Assembly (NCBI GenBank): GCA_902984215.1
Contig: CADWAF010002451.1
Span: 1-18,748 of the forward strand
DNA from: Willaertia magna
Lineage: Eukaryota > Heterolobosea > Eutetramitea > Acrasida > Naegleriidae
DNA: 18,748 nucleotides
Reading direction: 5' to 3'
The position numbers were made by a program, and so were the translations under genes. The notes beneath the pieces were generated by a model. The model had not been told where the DNA came from and ran no database searches. It saw only the letters and a program-made list of their open reading frames with translations. Below are positions 1 to 10,865 of the stretch, one piece after another. Position 1 is the stretch's first letter, and every line of letters starts with the position of its first letter.

Positions 1-1
1 C

Positions 2-928
2 CAAAAGAACTTTGAAGGATATAAATCTATTATCTTCCCAACTCCTTTTTATTATTCTTCTAACGTTTTAGTTGAAAGTTTTGAACCAGGAATTTCAATA
101 CAACATTATTTAGATCAAGCTAGAATTGAAAGGGAACAATTAGAGATGAATGGTAAGAAACGTGATCTTGAGGATGTAGAAGAGATTTATATGAAGGATA
201 GTATATATGATCATAGAAGTAAACAAGTTGAAGAATCAATTGATGATGAAGAACAAAAGAGACTTCAAAGACAAGAATATCGTTATAAAGTAGCTGAATT
301 AGGAACAGATTTATTCTTAAAGATGATGTTACATGATAATTTATTACATGCTGATTTACATCCTGGAAATAGTAAGTAAATTATCTTATCTTAATATATT
401 TAAATAATTATCAATCATATTACCTTAGTTCTGGTAAGATTAAATAAGGAAACAAATGAACCAACTATTGTTGTTTTAGATGCTGGTATGGTTACTCAAC
501 TTAGTGATCAAGATCGTCGTAATTTTATTGATCTATTTTCTGCTGTAATATCAGGTGATGGTGATTATGCAGCTCAATTAATGATAGAACGTTCCAAAAC
601 TATAAGAGAAAAGAATGGATATAAATTAAGCCCTGAAAACGCAAATCTTTTCATTTCAGAAATGTCAGACTTAATTAAATTCGTTATGGACAGACCATTA
701 GAAGAAATACAAGTAGGTAACGTTATGGAAAGAGTGTTATCTTTAGGAAGACAATATCATGTTCCTATTGAATCTAATTTCTCGACATTAGTTATTTCTG
801 TAGTAATTGTAGAAGGTATTGCAAGGCAATTAAATCCAGATTTCCATTTTGCTGAAGCTGCAAAACCTTTTCTTTCCAAAGATAAAAAGATAAGAAGAGC
901 TTATATTAAAAGAAAATTTGGTATTTAA
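2..928 (+). CDS. ABC1/ADCK (UbiB-family) atypical kinase, ADCK2-like, 5' end missing
   Basis: Partial gene, open at the window's left edge. Exons are 2-371 and 429-928; the 57-bp intron 372-428 (GTAAGT...CTTAG) splits an Ile codon. Splicing restores HADLHPGNILV, the UbiB catalytic loop, followed by VVLDAGM, the Asp-Ala-Gly motif that replaces the DFG of ordinary kinases. Upstream, VLVESFEPG is the family's hinge-region strand. The DNLLHADLHPGN context and the C-terminal AAKPFL segment are closest to my memory of ADCK2. A charged insert of about 45 residues (roughly nt 125-285) lies between hinge and catalytic loop. In the window it encodes 289 residues before TAA. Family members are mitochondrial or plastid ATP-binding proteins linked to coenzyme Q and lipid metabolism; that role is inferred here. 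The N-terminal region, including the nucleotide-binding A-rich loop and any targeting peptide, is outside the window. Confidence 0.9.
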
Positions 929-1144
929 AAAACAAATTAAACAAACTCCGGTTGGCCTCCTTTAAATTATTTATTTATATGCTTATTTTACAGTCACTTA
1001 TCTAACCATTAAAAACAAATGTGCTCTATAAATTCTCTTTGCTTTAAACAAGAGCCTCTTTTAAACTTCTACTTCTCCTCTAAATAAAAGGTTCTCAGAT
1101 AACAAAATCAAAGGATTTTAAAATTAAAAAAAAAATATCACGGG
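929..1144. other. Intergenic region before the GH31 gene
   Basis: This 216-bp stretch between two same-strand genes holds the 3' UTR of the kinase and the promoter/leader of the GH31 gene. A TATA-like CTATAAAT lies near 1025. An AATAAA-containing string near 1083 is too close to the next start to be an obvious poly(A) signal. No ORF, tRNA or strong hairpin was seen. Confidence 0.4.
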
Positions 1145-3798
1145 ATGCCATTCTCCAGTTGGGCTATGAACAAGCTCTACACTTTCGGTAATAAATTTTA
1201 TGATTTAGCCTTGACAAAACAAACGGAAAGAATTAAAGAAAAATTTGAACATTTATTGAAAAAACAACCACCTTTTGAAAGAGTAGAAAAGAAATTTGTT
1301 GATTTTCAATTTTTAACAGATAATTCCGATAAAAAGATTCAAGTAAAGTAAGTAATAGTGCAATAACAATTTTTTATTAATTTATTTTTTCAAAATAATT
1401 AGTTTGGAAGATAACTTTAAAATTAATTTACAATGTATTAACGGTTTCATTTGGAAAATTTCTTTTATAAGACCTGAAAAGGGTGAATAGTAAGTAATAC
1501 TCTTTATAACTATCTCTTTAACATTATACTTTTTCAAGTCCTTCCATCATTGTAGATGACAAACAAATTGAATATAATACCCTTGAAATTGAAGAAGAAA
1601 CAGCTGGACATTTAATAATTAGACCTAAAACAGATAAAGCAACTTATTCAAAAATTAAAATCTATAAAGATCAAGCAATCTCTTTAGATATCCTTTCCAG
1701 TCATGTAAATACAGAAAATAATAATATTGAATTCTTAACCATCTTTAGAGATATTAAATTTAGTGTTAGAACTGAAAATTTATTAGATCCTGTTCATATA
1801 AATTATGGTTATTATGATAATGGGTTTAGTGATTGGTATGGATTAGGTCAGAAATCAGGCTCCGTTAAGAAAAAGGGACATAAATATATGTTTTGGAATT
1901 GGGATTCATTTGGACATGTAACTGGATCAGATCCATTATATCAAAGTATTCCATTTGGTGTTTTATCAACTTGTATTGAAAAGAAGGAAGGAGAGAAGGT
2001 TTTAAGTAAAGAAAGATTATTTAATGGTTTATTTATTGATAATTATGGTTTTCAACAATGGGATTTAACGGATAGTGATCAATTTAATGCAATTTTACAA
2101 AGTCAACCATGTAATTGTTATTTTATTTGTAATAATACAAAAAATCCATCAGAAATTACAAAATCATATGAATATTTAACTGGAAAGAATCAAATGGTTC
2201 CTTTATGGGTTTTAGGTTATCATCAATGTCGTTGGTCTTACTGTCCAGATTCTGAAGTACAATCTATTTGTCAAGGATTTAGAGAGAAAGATATACCATG
2301 TGATGTAATGTATTTAGATATTGATTATATGGAAGGATATCGTGATTTTACATGGTCTAAAGAGAATTTCCCAAATCCTAAAGAATTTTTACAATGGTGT
2401 CATGATAGAAAGTTTAAGGTTGTTACAATTTTAGATCCTGGTGTTAAAATTGATGATCAATATGATGTTTATATTAGTGGTGTAAATGGTAATCATTTTT
2501 GTAAATATGAAAATAGTGACAAATTATATGTAGGTTCTGTTTGGCCAGGTCCTACAAATATGCCTGATTATACTAATGATGCTGTAAGAAAGTGGTGGGG
2601 AGATTGGTACAAGACATTAATTGATGTAGGTGTAGATGGTTTTTGGAATGATATGAATTGTCCTTCTGTTAAAGATTCCCCTGTTTCAGCAGGTACAATG
2701 GATGATAATGTTTTACACTTAATGGATGCACCTTATCCAAGCCCTCAATTACATAAAGATGTACATAATTTATATGGCAGTTTAATGGCTGTTGCAAGTA
2801 GAGAAGGAATTGAAAAATTCCAAAGACCTTTAAACAGAAGAAGTTTCTTATTTGCACGTGCATGCTTTGCTGGAATTCAAAAAGTTGCAGGAACATGGAC
2901 TGGTGACAATCAATCTACATTTGAACATTTAGGGCTTTCTTTAAGAATGCTTATTGGTTTAAGTATTTCTGGTCAATTAATGGTTGGTGCTGATATTGGT
3001 GGATTTAGATATAATTGTTTCCCTGAGTTGTATGCTCGTTGGATTCAATTTGGTGCAATATTCTATCCTTACTGTAGAACTCACACTGACAAATTTACTG
3101 TTAGACAAGAACCATGGTCATTTGGTGAGGAAGTTGAAAATATTGCGAGAAAATATATTAAATTAAGATATCAATTAATGCCACTTTTATATACATTAGC
3201 TACTTTAACTCATAAAACTTCAGAACCAATGATTAAACCATTATTTTATGTTTTCCCTCAAGATGATGGTGTTTATGAATCTAAATGGGAAGATACTCAA
3301 GCAATGTTAGGTTCTAATATTTTAGTTGCACCAGTATTAACAGAAGGTCATAGAAAGAGACAAATTTATTTACCTAAATTGTCAAATGGAAGTGTTTGGC
3401 ATGATTTCTTCTTCCCTGAAATGACTTTTGAAGGAGGTCAAGTAATTACAGTAGATGCAGCATTAGATAGTATTCCAATCTTTGTTAGAAGTGGAACTAT
3501 TATTCCAATGAGAAGTAAATCTGCAGATTCTGTTTATGAATTACATTTAGTACCAATTGAATATAAAGTTTTTGGTAATGCAGATCCAGAAGTTAAAAAC
3601 TATCTTTATTTAGATGATGGTATTAGTTTAGATTATGAAAAGGGAGAGTTTGGTTTATATGAAATTATAGATGGAAGTGGTCAATTAAAATTATTAGAAG
3701 GAAATGGATATCCATCTCAATTAATTATTTCTGAAGAAGTAAACTCTACTACTGATAATCATCTTACACGTGAAGCATTTGATAAAAAGTTTTATTAA
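1145..3798 (+). CDS. GH31 glycoside hydrolase (alpha-glucosidase type), three exons
   Basis: Exons 1145-1347, 1403-1489 and 1539-3798 give an 849-residue protein. Introns are 55 and 49 bp, both starting GTAAGTAAT, and each splits a codon (Asn68 and Tyr97). The N-terminal beta-sandwich includes a D-P-V-H-I strand and a Y-G-L-G-Q motif, followed by WNWDSFG near residue 216. The catalytic barrel carries DGFWNDMN with the predicted nucleophile Asp468. TWTGDN carries the predicted acid/base Asp553, and VGADIGGF follows. These are family 31 hallmarks. The enzyme should hydrolyse alpha-linked glucosides; alpha-xylosidase or a related activity cannot be excluded. No signal peptide or ER-retention tail is visible, so it looks cytosolic, unlike ER glucosidase II or lysosomal acid glucosidase. 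The residue after the nucleophile motif is Cys (WNDMNCP) where most members have Glu. The start is the first in-frame ATG; no in-frame alternative lies upstream in the same open frame. Confidence 0.92.
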
Positions 3799-3846
3799 GA
3801 CAGACCACCATTACCTAAATCACCATTAATATTAGCGTCATTTGTA

Positions 3847-3852
3847 AATAAA
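3847..3852 (+). terminator. Candidate poly(A) signal of the GH31 gene
   Basis: AATAAA lies about 49 bp past the GH31 stop codon, followed closely by a T-run. This is the usual layout of a eukaryotic 3' end. No transcript evidence is available, and AATAAA is frequent by chance in AT-rich DNA. Confidence 0.4.
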
Positions 3853-3960
3853 AGTGTAAATTTTTTTTTTAACAATTACCCTTCAGTAGTTACTGACCTC
3901 AAACCTCAATTTACAAAATAATATCAATTGTCCCTTCAAAAATTCGCTTTAGCAAACAAA

Positions 3961-4036
3961 CCTTAAGTTATTTATCTTAAGGATGGGGAAAGGAATTCCC
4001 CAAGCCTAGAAGAAAGGCACCAATTCAATTATTGGT
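3961..4036 (+). other. Cluster of four consecutive hairpins (structured leader or small RNA)
   Basis: Four perfect inverted repeats follow one another with zero or one base between them. Arms are 3961-3967/3976-3982 (CCTTAAG, 7 bp), 3984-3990/3996-4002 (TGGGGAA, 7 bp), 4004-4007/4015-4018 (GCCT, 4 bp) and 4019-4024/4031-4036 (ACCAAT, 6 bp). Loops are 5-8 nt. The segment is clearly richer in GC than its surroundings. It ends 23 bp before the importin-11-like ATG, so it is either a folded 5' UTR or a small independent RNA. It lacks a closing acceptor stem and a T-arm motif, so it is not a tRNA. I recognise no RNA family. Confidence 0.5.
3983..4009 (+). CDS. Upstream ORF (8 codons) in the importin-11-like leader
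   Basis: ATG followed by seven codons and TAG (Met-Gly-Lys-Gly-Ile-Pro-Gln-Ala) lies inside the hairpin cluster. A second upstream ATG at 4040 opens a frame that overlaps the main start at 4060 out of frame and stops in the 4130s. If the mRNA leader includes them, both would reduce initiation at 4060. Whether they are transcribed is unknown, so this is a candidate regulatory uORF only. Confidence 0.3.
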   Translation: MGKGIPQA

Positions 4037-4059
4037 TGTATGCTTTGTGCAACAAAAAA

Positions 4060-7000
4060 ATGCATAACCAACAATTTCAAATTACAAATTCCTTTCCTAT
4101 TCACAACAACAATAATTCCTCTTCTTCTTCTTCCGTAACTTCAACAACAATGAACAATAATCTTCCGATACTTAATGGAAGTAATAATAATAATAACAAC
4201 AACAATAATGGTACTACAACAACAAGTAATTCAAATAATAATAAAAAAAGTAGAAATGATTTATCTTCTCTTTCAATAGAAGATGCTCCTACCCTATGTC
4301 AAGTATTAAAATCAGCATTATCTACAAATAATGAAGAACAAAAAAATGCTGAAAATACACTTTTTCAAATTGAAAAGAGAAATGGTTTTCCATCTTTACT
4401 TTTAGTAAGTTTATTATTTTTTAAAATATTTTAATAATTATTTTAATAATTATTTTAATAATAAAATTATAAAAATTTAGCATATTATTCAAAATAAAGA
4501 AATTGAATCACCAATAAGATATTTAGCAGCAATATGTTTTAAAAATACAATTGATAAATATTGGAAAATTTTAGATTAGTAAGTATCCTTTACTTTTTTA
4601 AAAATAATTAAAAAATATAAAAATATAAAAAATATAAATAAATAAATAAATAGTATAATATTAGAAGATGAAAAGACATATATTAAAACAATGTTATTTA
4701 ATATAATTTTAAATGAAAATGATAAAAGTTTATTAACACAATTATCTTTATCAATTTCAATAATTTCTAAATTTGATTATCCAGATAAATATCAAGAATT
4801 AATTCCATTTTTAATTGAAAATATAAAAAATGGAAATGAAATGAATAGATTTAAAAGTTTATTTATTTTAAAAGATTTTGTAAAAGAACAATCCAATAGA
4901 AAATTAGGTGATGGTAAAAAATCTTTTGTAAAATTTTCAAATGAAGTTATTGGATTTTTATGTCAATTATTATTTTATTATGTAAATGATTTATATTTAT
5001 ATTTTTTTGAAAATTTAAATAATTTACAAAATAATTTACAAAATAATACTTTACAAAATAATAAAATATTTAATGAATTAAATTATTTAAATTGTTTAAC
5101 AATTTGTAGAATTATTTGGAGAATGATAACATTTGGAATTTCTTCGATTGATACAGATAAAACAATGATTGATTTTTTTAATTTTTTATTTGAATATATT
5201 TCTAAATTTTATTTATTAATTAAAGATTTAAATTTACAAAATAATGAAGAAGAAGAAGAAGAAGATGAAAATAGTTTATTATATAAAGTAAATAATATAA
5301 TTGCAACATTAATTAAATTACCTTTAAGAATACAAGTTAGACATGCACTTGGATTTAGAAATTATTTAAAAAATTATTGTAATTTATTTTCTACAATTTT
5401 ATTTAATTTAAATCCAAAAAGAAATGTTAATTATAAAATTTTATTTAGATGTTTAATGTTTTTAAAAAATGTTACTGAATGTACTAAATATGATGTTTCT
5501 TTACAAAATATAAATGAAATTCAAAATTCTTTACAAAATTCTTTACAAAATAATTTAACACCAGAAAAGGAAGCAAGTATTTCATTATATGAATTTTATA
5601 ATGATCAAATGATTGAATTAATGATGAAATGTTTAATTTCTAGATATATGATAATTACCAATGAAGAATTATTATTATGGGAAGAAGATCCAGAAGAATT
5701 TGTTAAAGATCAAGAATTAGATCATACTGATACTTTAAAAGCAGCAGGTGAATATTTATTTTTATCTTTATTTGGAACTTTTGAAGATAAAATGGCATCT
5801 TTTTTATTACCATTTACACAACAAGTAATGAATAATAAAGAAGTAGATAATGAACAAGTATTATTAAGAGATGCATGTTATAATGGAGTTGGATGGGCAT
5901 CCTATCATTTATATAAAACTATAAATTTTACACAATGGTATTTTAATGTATTAAAACCAGAATTGTTTAATATAAGTAATAATAAAATATTAAGAAGAAG
6001 ATGTATGTGGGTAATTGGTAGATGGGTTGAAAGAATAGATGATACAACACGTAAAGATATTTTAGAAAGTTTATTAAATATTTTAATTAATGAACAAGAT
6101 ATGGTTTTAAAATTAACTTCTTTATTAACATTAAAAACAATATTATCAGAAGATATACAATTACAAAGTACAGATTTTGAACATTTATTAAATCCATTTA
6201 TGAAGATATTAATACAGATATTACATTGGGTTAAACAAGAAGATACTAAATTAAGTTTATTATCATTAATTTGTACATTAGTTGAAAAGATGGAAGATAA
6301 GATATTACCATATTCAGAAACATTAGTACAAATATTACCTAATTTATGGAATTCATGTGGTGATTCAACATTAATTAAAACACAAGTAATTTCAGCAATT
6401 ACTAAATTAGTAAAGATTTTAGAACATCAATCCATTTTATTATATGATTTTTTAATTCCATTAATTCAATTCTCAACAGATATAGATCAACCTGAACAAT
6501 TATATTTTATTGAAGAAGGTTTAGATTTATTATTATCTACTTTACAATATGCACCTGAATTAAATGATGGTTTATTATTATTATATAATAATATTTTAAA
6601 AATGATTCAAAATAGTTTTGAAAATATAATTATTGCTTTAAAAATTACTGATAGCTATATTTTATTAGGTAAATTAAAATTTTTAACTAAACATTCAAAT
6701 GATTTAAATGAATTATTACTTTCTATAATTGGAAATACAAAATCAAAACCAATGTTATTATGTTCTTCAATTTTAGAAAATATTTTTACTTTATTTCCTT
6801 TAGAAGCATCAACTACATTCTCATTACCTTTAAAGAAAATGTTAAATATAATTTTAAATAGATCTGAAGAACCAATTGTTTTAACTAGTTTTTTATGTGT
6901 ATTTTCTAGAATGATTTATTTTAATAGAAATGCTTTCTTTTCTTTAATTTCACAAATTTTAAATGAAAATATTAATACCACAAATGGTAATAATCATAAT

Positions 7001-7513
7001 GAAGAAGATGTTTTAATTAAATTTATTGATATTTGGATTGGATTATCAGATCAAGTAGTTTCTAGTTTTCATAGAAAAGTATTAGCTATTGCTTTATTAT
7101 CTTTTTATCCAAATCAAAATGTTAAATTATTAGAGAAATTCCCTTCCATTCTGTCTTTATGTGTACAAGTATTATTTGAAGTAGATGAATATAATGAATT
7201 AACATCTAGATTAAATAATATTCAACAACAACAACAACAAGAACAACAACAATCTATAATAAATAATAATTCACAAAATGGTGTTGTTATTGAACAACAA
7301 CAACAAGAAACTACTTTAAATGAATTTGAAAGAAAAAGAGACATGACAAGAGCTGACATTTTAATTCAAATGGATTTCCATAAATATTTAATGTCAATTT
7401 TTAATGAAATGATAAAAGTAATGGGAAATGAAGAATTTAATAATTTCTTACATAGTAGAGTAGATCCAAAAGTTTTAAAGGAATTGGAAAGGTATCAAAA
7501 AGAAAAGAAATAA
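4060..7513 (+). CDS. Importin-beta family receptor, importin-11 (Kap120)-like, three exons
   Basis: Exons 4060-4404, 4481-4578 and 4654-7513 encode 1100 residues. Introns are 76 and 75 bp, both GTAAGT...TAG; the first is in phase 0 and the second restores a Tyr codon. The ATG at 4060, after an A-run, is the first in-frame one. The first 70 residues are Asn/Ser/Thr-rich. An importin-beta N-terminal (Ran-binding) domain follows at about residues 80-150, containing AENTLFQIE, the RYLAAICFKN helix and IDKYW. The rest is HEAT repeats. Landmarks such as LLLWEEDPEEF, a WVIGRWV helix, and LIQFSTDIDQPE followed by EEGLDLL match importin-11. The family imports cargo, including E2 enzymes and ribosomal proteins in animals, in a RanGTP-dependent way. 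Insertions include LQN repeats at 5020-5063 and 5498-5556 and a Gln run near 7222-7252. The stop lies 21 bp from the stop of the convergent neighbour. Confidence 0.9.
4428..4463 (+). repeat. 12-bp tandem repeat inside the first importin-11-like intron
   Basis: Three head-to-tail copies of ATTTTAATAATT, the last with one end mismatch, fill about half of the 76-bp intron. This looks like slippage-type expansion in unconstrained AT-rich sequence. Confidence 0.7.
5020..5063 (+). repeat. LQN-coding repeat, first block in the importin-11-like gene
   Basis: Three copies of TTTACAAAATAA, the last offset by an extra triplet, encode Leu-Gln-Asn-Asn units inserted between helices. The same unit recurs at 5498-5556 in this gene and, on the other strand, throughout the convergent karyopherin gene. 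Confidence 0.75.
5498..5556 (+). repeat. LQN-coding repeat, second block in the importin-11-like gene
   Basis: Three spaced copies of TTTACAAAAT-type units encode Leu-Gln-Asn, with a related CAAAAT between them. The block sits in a predicted loop between HEAT helices, just before the conserved ISLYEFYNDQM segment. Confidence 0.7.
7222..7252 (+). repeat. CAA/Gln microsatellite in the importin-11-like gene
   Basis: A CAA repeat interrupted by GAA encodes about ten Gln with one Glu in a C-terminal loop. A second short Gln run follows near 7294-7308. Confidence 0.8.
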
Positions 7514-7534
7514 TATATATTTAATAAATAATAT

Positions 7535-10500
7535 TTAAAATAAAGATTCTATAAAATTATTACCACCATCTTCTTGTTCATTATTATTAATAGAAGTACC
7601 ACTTGCAATTAAAGTAGCTTGTTCAATTTTTTCTCTAAAATTTACAATTACATTTCTAGTTCCAAATAAAGTTTTTGACATCAATAAATTTTTTGTAAAA
7701 AATGTTAAATCCATTGAAGTCAACATTCCTTTCTTCATTAATTCTTTTAATTCTTCATTTCCTAATAAATAATTATCACAACAAACTTGTAATAATAATT
7801 TTTGTGATCTAATATAAGTATAAATAATTTTACATAATTCTGAAAAGGTATTTGTTCTTTGTAATAAACAAATATTTAAAATTTTTGGGATAATTTGAAA
7901 TGTTAAATCTGATAGTAATTCTTTATGAATTTCATTTTCTAAATTAAAATTATTATTTTCATTAATATTTTTAAAATCTATAAATCCTTGTAAAAAATTT
8001 ACAACATGATTTACAACATTACAATCATTATTGTAATCAATACATAAAATTGTTAATTTTAAAACTTGTTCAAAAAATTCTAAATTTTCAAAAAATAAAT
8101 TTGAATTTATTCTAAAAGAATAATTTAAAAATTTAAAATAAGAAATAAATAAACTTCCTAATTCGTCTTGAATTAATTCTAAAATTTTTTTACTTTTTAA
8201 AATATAATTTTTTCTATTTTCAAAATAATTATTTAAATTTAATAAATTAAAAATTAAATTATTAATTTTATAAAAATAATTTTGTAAAGTTTTTAAAATA
8301 TTTACATCTTTCATTCCATTTATAATTATACTTATAATTTCTAATAAACATGCATATGGTTGACCACTTTGTAAACTATTTTGTAAACTATTTTGTAAAC
8401 TATTTTGTAAAGTATCTTGTTGTAAAATATTAAAATCAATAATTCCAAAACAAAAATAATTACAACAAATAATTAATAAAATATTTAAAAATGAAATATT
8501 TTCATCATTTAAATTACCATCTATACTACAAATTATATCTTTAAATAAATCACATAAATTATAAATAATTAAATAATTATTTTCTAAATTTAGTAAATCA
8601 TTATAATTTGTAATATTTATTTTTAAAATATTTAATAAAATTGGAAATATTTTTTCAATAATTTCTTTTTGAAATTTAAATGAAATTAAAATTGATTTTA
8701 AATTTTTTAAATTTATTAAAATTTCATTATTTTGTAATAAATTTTGTAAAATTGGATCAATTACAAAATTTGTTAAATTTAATAAATTTTGTAAATCCAT
8801 TTCGTTTACAATATTTTTTTGTAAATTTGATAAAATAAATGAAATTCCATTTAAAATTAAAATTTTAATATTTATATTTTCAAAATTTAAATTTCCTAAA
8901 ATGGATTCAATTAATTTTTTTGAAATTTCTAAATTTAAAAATTTACTTCCATTTTCGCAACAAGATTTAAAACATTTTGCTGAAATAAATAATAAACTTT
9001 TTTCTTTTTGTAAAGTATTTTGTAAACTTTTTTGTAAAGTATTTTTTTGTAAATTATTTTGTAAATTAATTTCTAAAATTAAATTCATTACAATATTAAT
9101 TGACCAAATAAAATATTCATTTCCTAATTTAGAAATATTTAAACTAAATTTATCAATAAATAAAATTATTTGTTTAAAAATTAAATAAAATTCAATTTTA
9201 TCAAACGTTACAATTATTGTAACAATTTTTTGAAAATTTTCAAAAAGATTTTTAAAATTTTCAAATTTACCAAAATCAGAAATACTATTTAAAGAAAATA
9301 AAATGGTTTCAAAAAATAAAATATTTTCTAAATTATTTTGTAAATTTTGTAATAAATAATTACAAATCTCTAAATAATCATTTTGTAAAATATAAAAACA
9401 TGAAATAAAAACATCTCTACTTGAATCTCTAAAATTTATCATTTCTTCATCTTCATTATTTAAATTATTTTGTAAACTATTTTGTAAACTATTTTGTAAA
9501 GAAAATTTACATTTTAAAATTAAACATTCCAATAATTTTTTAAAAATTGGTTTAATTTCATTTTGTAAAATATTTTCATAAAATTCACCAAATTTATCAA
9601 CATTTTGTAAATGATGCCAAAAATTATGTGTTAATTCTGCTATTTTTAGATTTGAATTATTTGAAAATTCTAAAATTATATTTATAATATTTTTTGTAAT
9701 TATATTTAATTTTGTTTTATCATTTTCATTTTGTAAAGAAAATAACCAATCAAAATTTTCACAAAAAATTAAAAATAGTTTTACAATTTCTGAAATTATT
9801 TTTTCTTTTGTATTGTAATCTATTTGTGTATTTTGTATATTATTACAAAAATTGTAAACTGGTAAAATATCTGTAATTGATTTTTCTATATATTTTAAAA
9901 TTATATTATTATGTTTTGTAACTGTATAAATATTAAATATATCTTGTAAAGTTTCTATAATTGGTAAAAATAAATTTATATCTTGATTAATTATTTTGTA
10001 AAGTGTTTCTAAAATAATTTCATTTTTTTGATAAATATTTCTGTATAAATTTTTGTAAAAAATAATTTTAAAAAATAATTTTGTAAAAAACTTACTCAAC
10101 TCCAAAATTAATCCAACATTTTAATAATTTAATTGCCTTCAATTTTAAATATTTTTCTTCTAAATTTAGTAAATTAATTAAATATAAAATCATATTATTT
10201 TCAATTTTTCTAAATTCAATTTTTAATTGTGCCTGTTGTGCAGTTCCAAATATAGTAACACTTTCCATTTGTTCTAATAAATAAATAAAACATTCTAACA
10301 TTATTTCTGTCATGTCAACTGTCATATTTTCATTTTTAAAAATCAAAAAATCATTAAAATTACAATTCTTAAAAATAATTTTAATTAAATCATTTTTATT
10401 TAAATCTAAATTCTCTAAAAAAATTAAATTTAAAATAAACATTGATAAACATAAACAAATCCTTGAAATTGTTAATTTTTCAATTTTTAAAAAATTAAAT

Positions 10501-10865
10501 TGAATTAAACAATTAATTAATAAATTATGTATAAATTCCCTTTTTTGTAAAGTAAATAATTGATTAAAATTATATGTTAATTTTAAATATAATAAATGTG
10601 CACATAAAAACCTTTCATTTTGTTCATTTGTATTTAATAAAATTATTCCTAAAATCTCCCAAGATTCTTCACTTTTTCTAAATTCTTGTAAAAATTGATC
10701 TGCTTGTTGTCTTTCTTTTGGATTAATATTGTTGGGTGAAGAAATTATTTTAAGTACGTATCGGACTTGTTCCATTAATAATTGATTGTTATCATTGTTA
10801 TTGGTTGTTGTATGAAGTGAGGTGGAAGGGTGAGAGGGAAGGCTAGAGTTATTGTTGTTAATCAT
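7535..10865 (-). CDS. Importin-beta family receptor, transportin-3/importin-13-like, two exons
   Basis: On the minus strand, exon 1 is 10865-10096 and exon 2 is 10040-7535. The 55-bp intron 10095-10041 (GTAAGT...ACAG) restores Glu and joins LLKCWINFGVE to NIYQKNEIILETLY. The product is 1091 residues. I chose the ATG at 10865, which directly follows an A-run, as at other genes here. An in-frame ATG at 10982 would add 39 residues with no family similarity. The N-terminal importin-beta domain is recognisable from VRYVLKIISS, ERQQADQFLQEF and SWEILGIILL. The CWINFGV helix before a new HEAT unit is typical of the transportin-3/Mtr10/importin-13 branch, whose members carry SR-protein-type or other cargo in a Ran-dependent way. 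The C-terminal half is very Leu/Asn/Lys/Ile-rich and poorly conserved. LQN/LQK repeats are scattered through it. The cargo class is inferred only. Confidence 0.8.
8367..8429 (-). repeat. LQN-coding 12-bp tandem repeat, transportin-3-like gene
   Basis: About four units of GTAAACTATTTT (plus strand) read as Leu-Gln-Asn-Ser repeats on the minus strand, followed by a degenerate copy. This is the cleanest tandem array of the unit in the window. Confidence 0.85.
9005..9070 (-). repeat. LQN/LQK-coding repeat block, transportin-3-like gene
   Basis: Five TTTTGTAAA-type units, alternating between Asn and Lys codons and of slightly variable spacing, encode a Leu-Gln-(Asn/Lys) series. The irregular spacing suggests an older or more eroded array than the one near 8400. 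Confidence 0.75.
9463..9503 (-). repeat. LQN-coding repeat block, transportin-3-like gene
   Basis: Three 12-bp units encode Leu-Gln-Asn-Ser/Asn, identical in unit to the array near 8400. Single LQN units also occur elsewhere in the gene, for example near 9335-9350. Confidence 0.75.

Noticed and set aside
2669..2896. Minus-strand ORF opposite the GH31 gene
   Set aside because: It lies fully inside the catalytic barrel coding region and has no recognisable features.
3961..4036. tRNA or tRNA-like cloverleaf
   Set aside because: The 76-nt length fits, but there is no acceptor stem closing the four hairpins and no T-loop motif.
4036..4059. TTG at 4036 as start of the importin-11-like protein
   Set aside because: A eukaryotic nuclear gene should start at ATG; the first in-frame ATG is at 4060, after an A-run.
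8901..9188. Plus-strand ORF of 95 codons opposite the karyopherin
   Set aside because: It is a low-complexity shadow made of the reverse complement of the LQN repeats, with no domain.
8367..9503. CRISPR-like array from regularly spaced ATTTTGTAA
   Set aside because: The spacers are 3 nt, spacing is irregular, and the units are in-frame codons of a conserved protein in a eukaryote.
10041..10105. Independent gene starting MELSKFF at 10105
   Set aside because: This is the donor region and intron read through in another frame; splicing 10096 to 10040 restores a continuous karyopherin.
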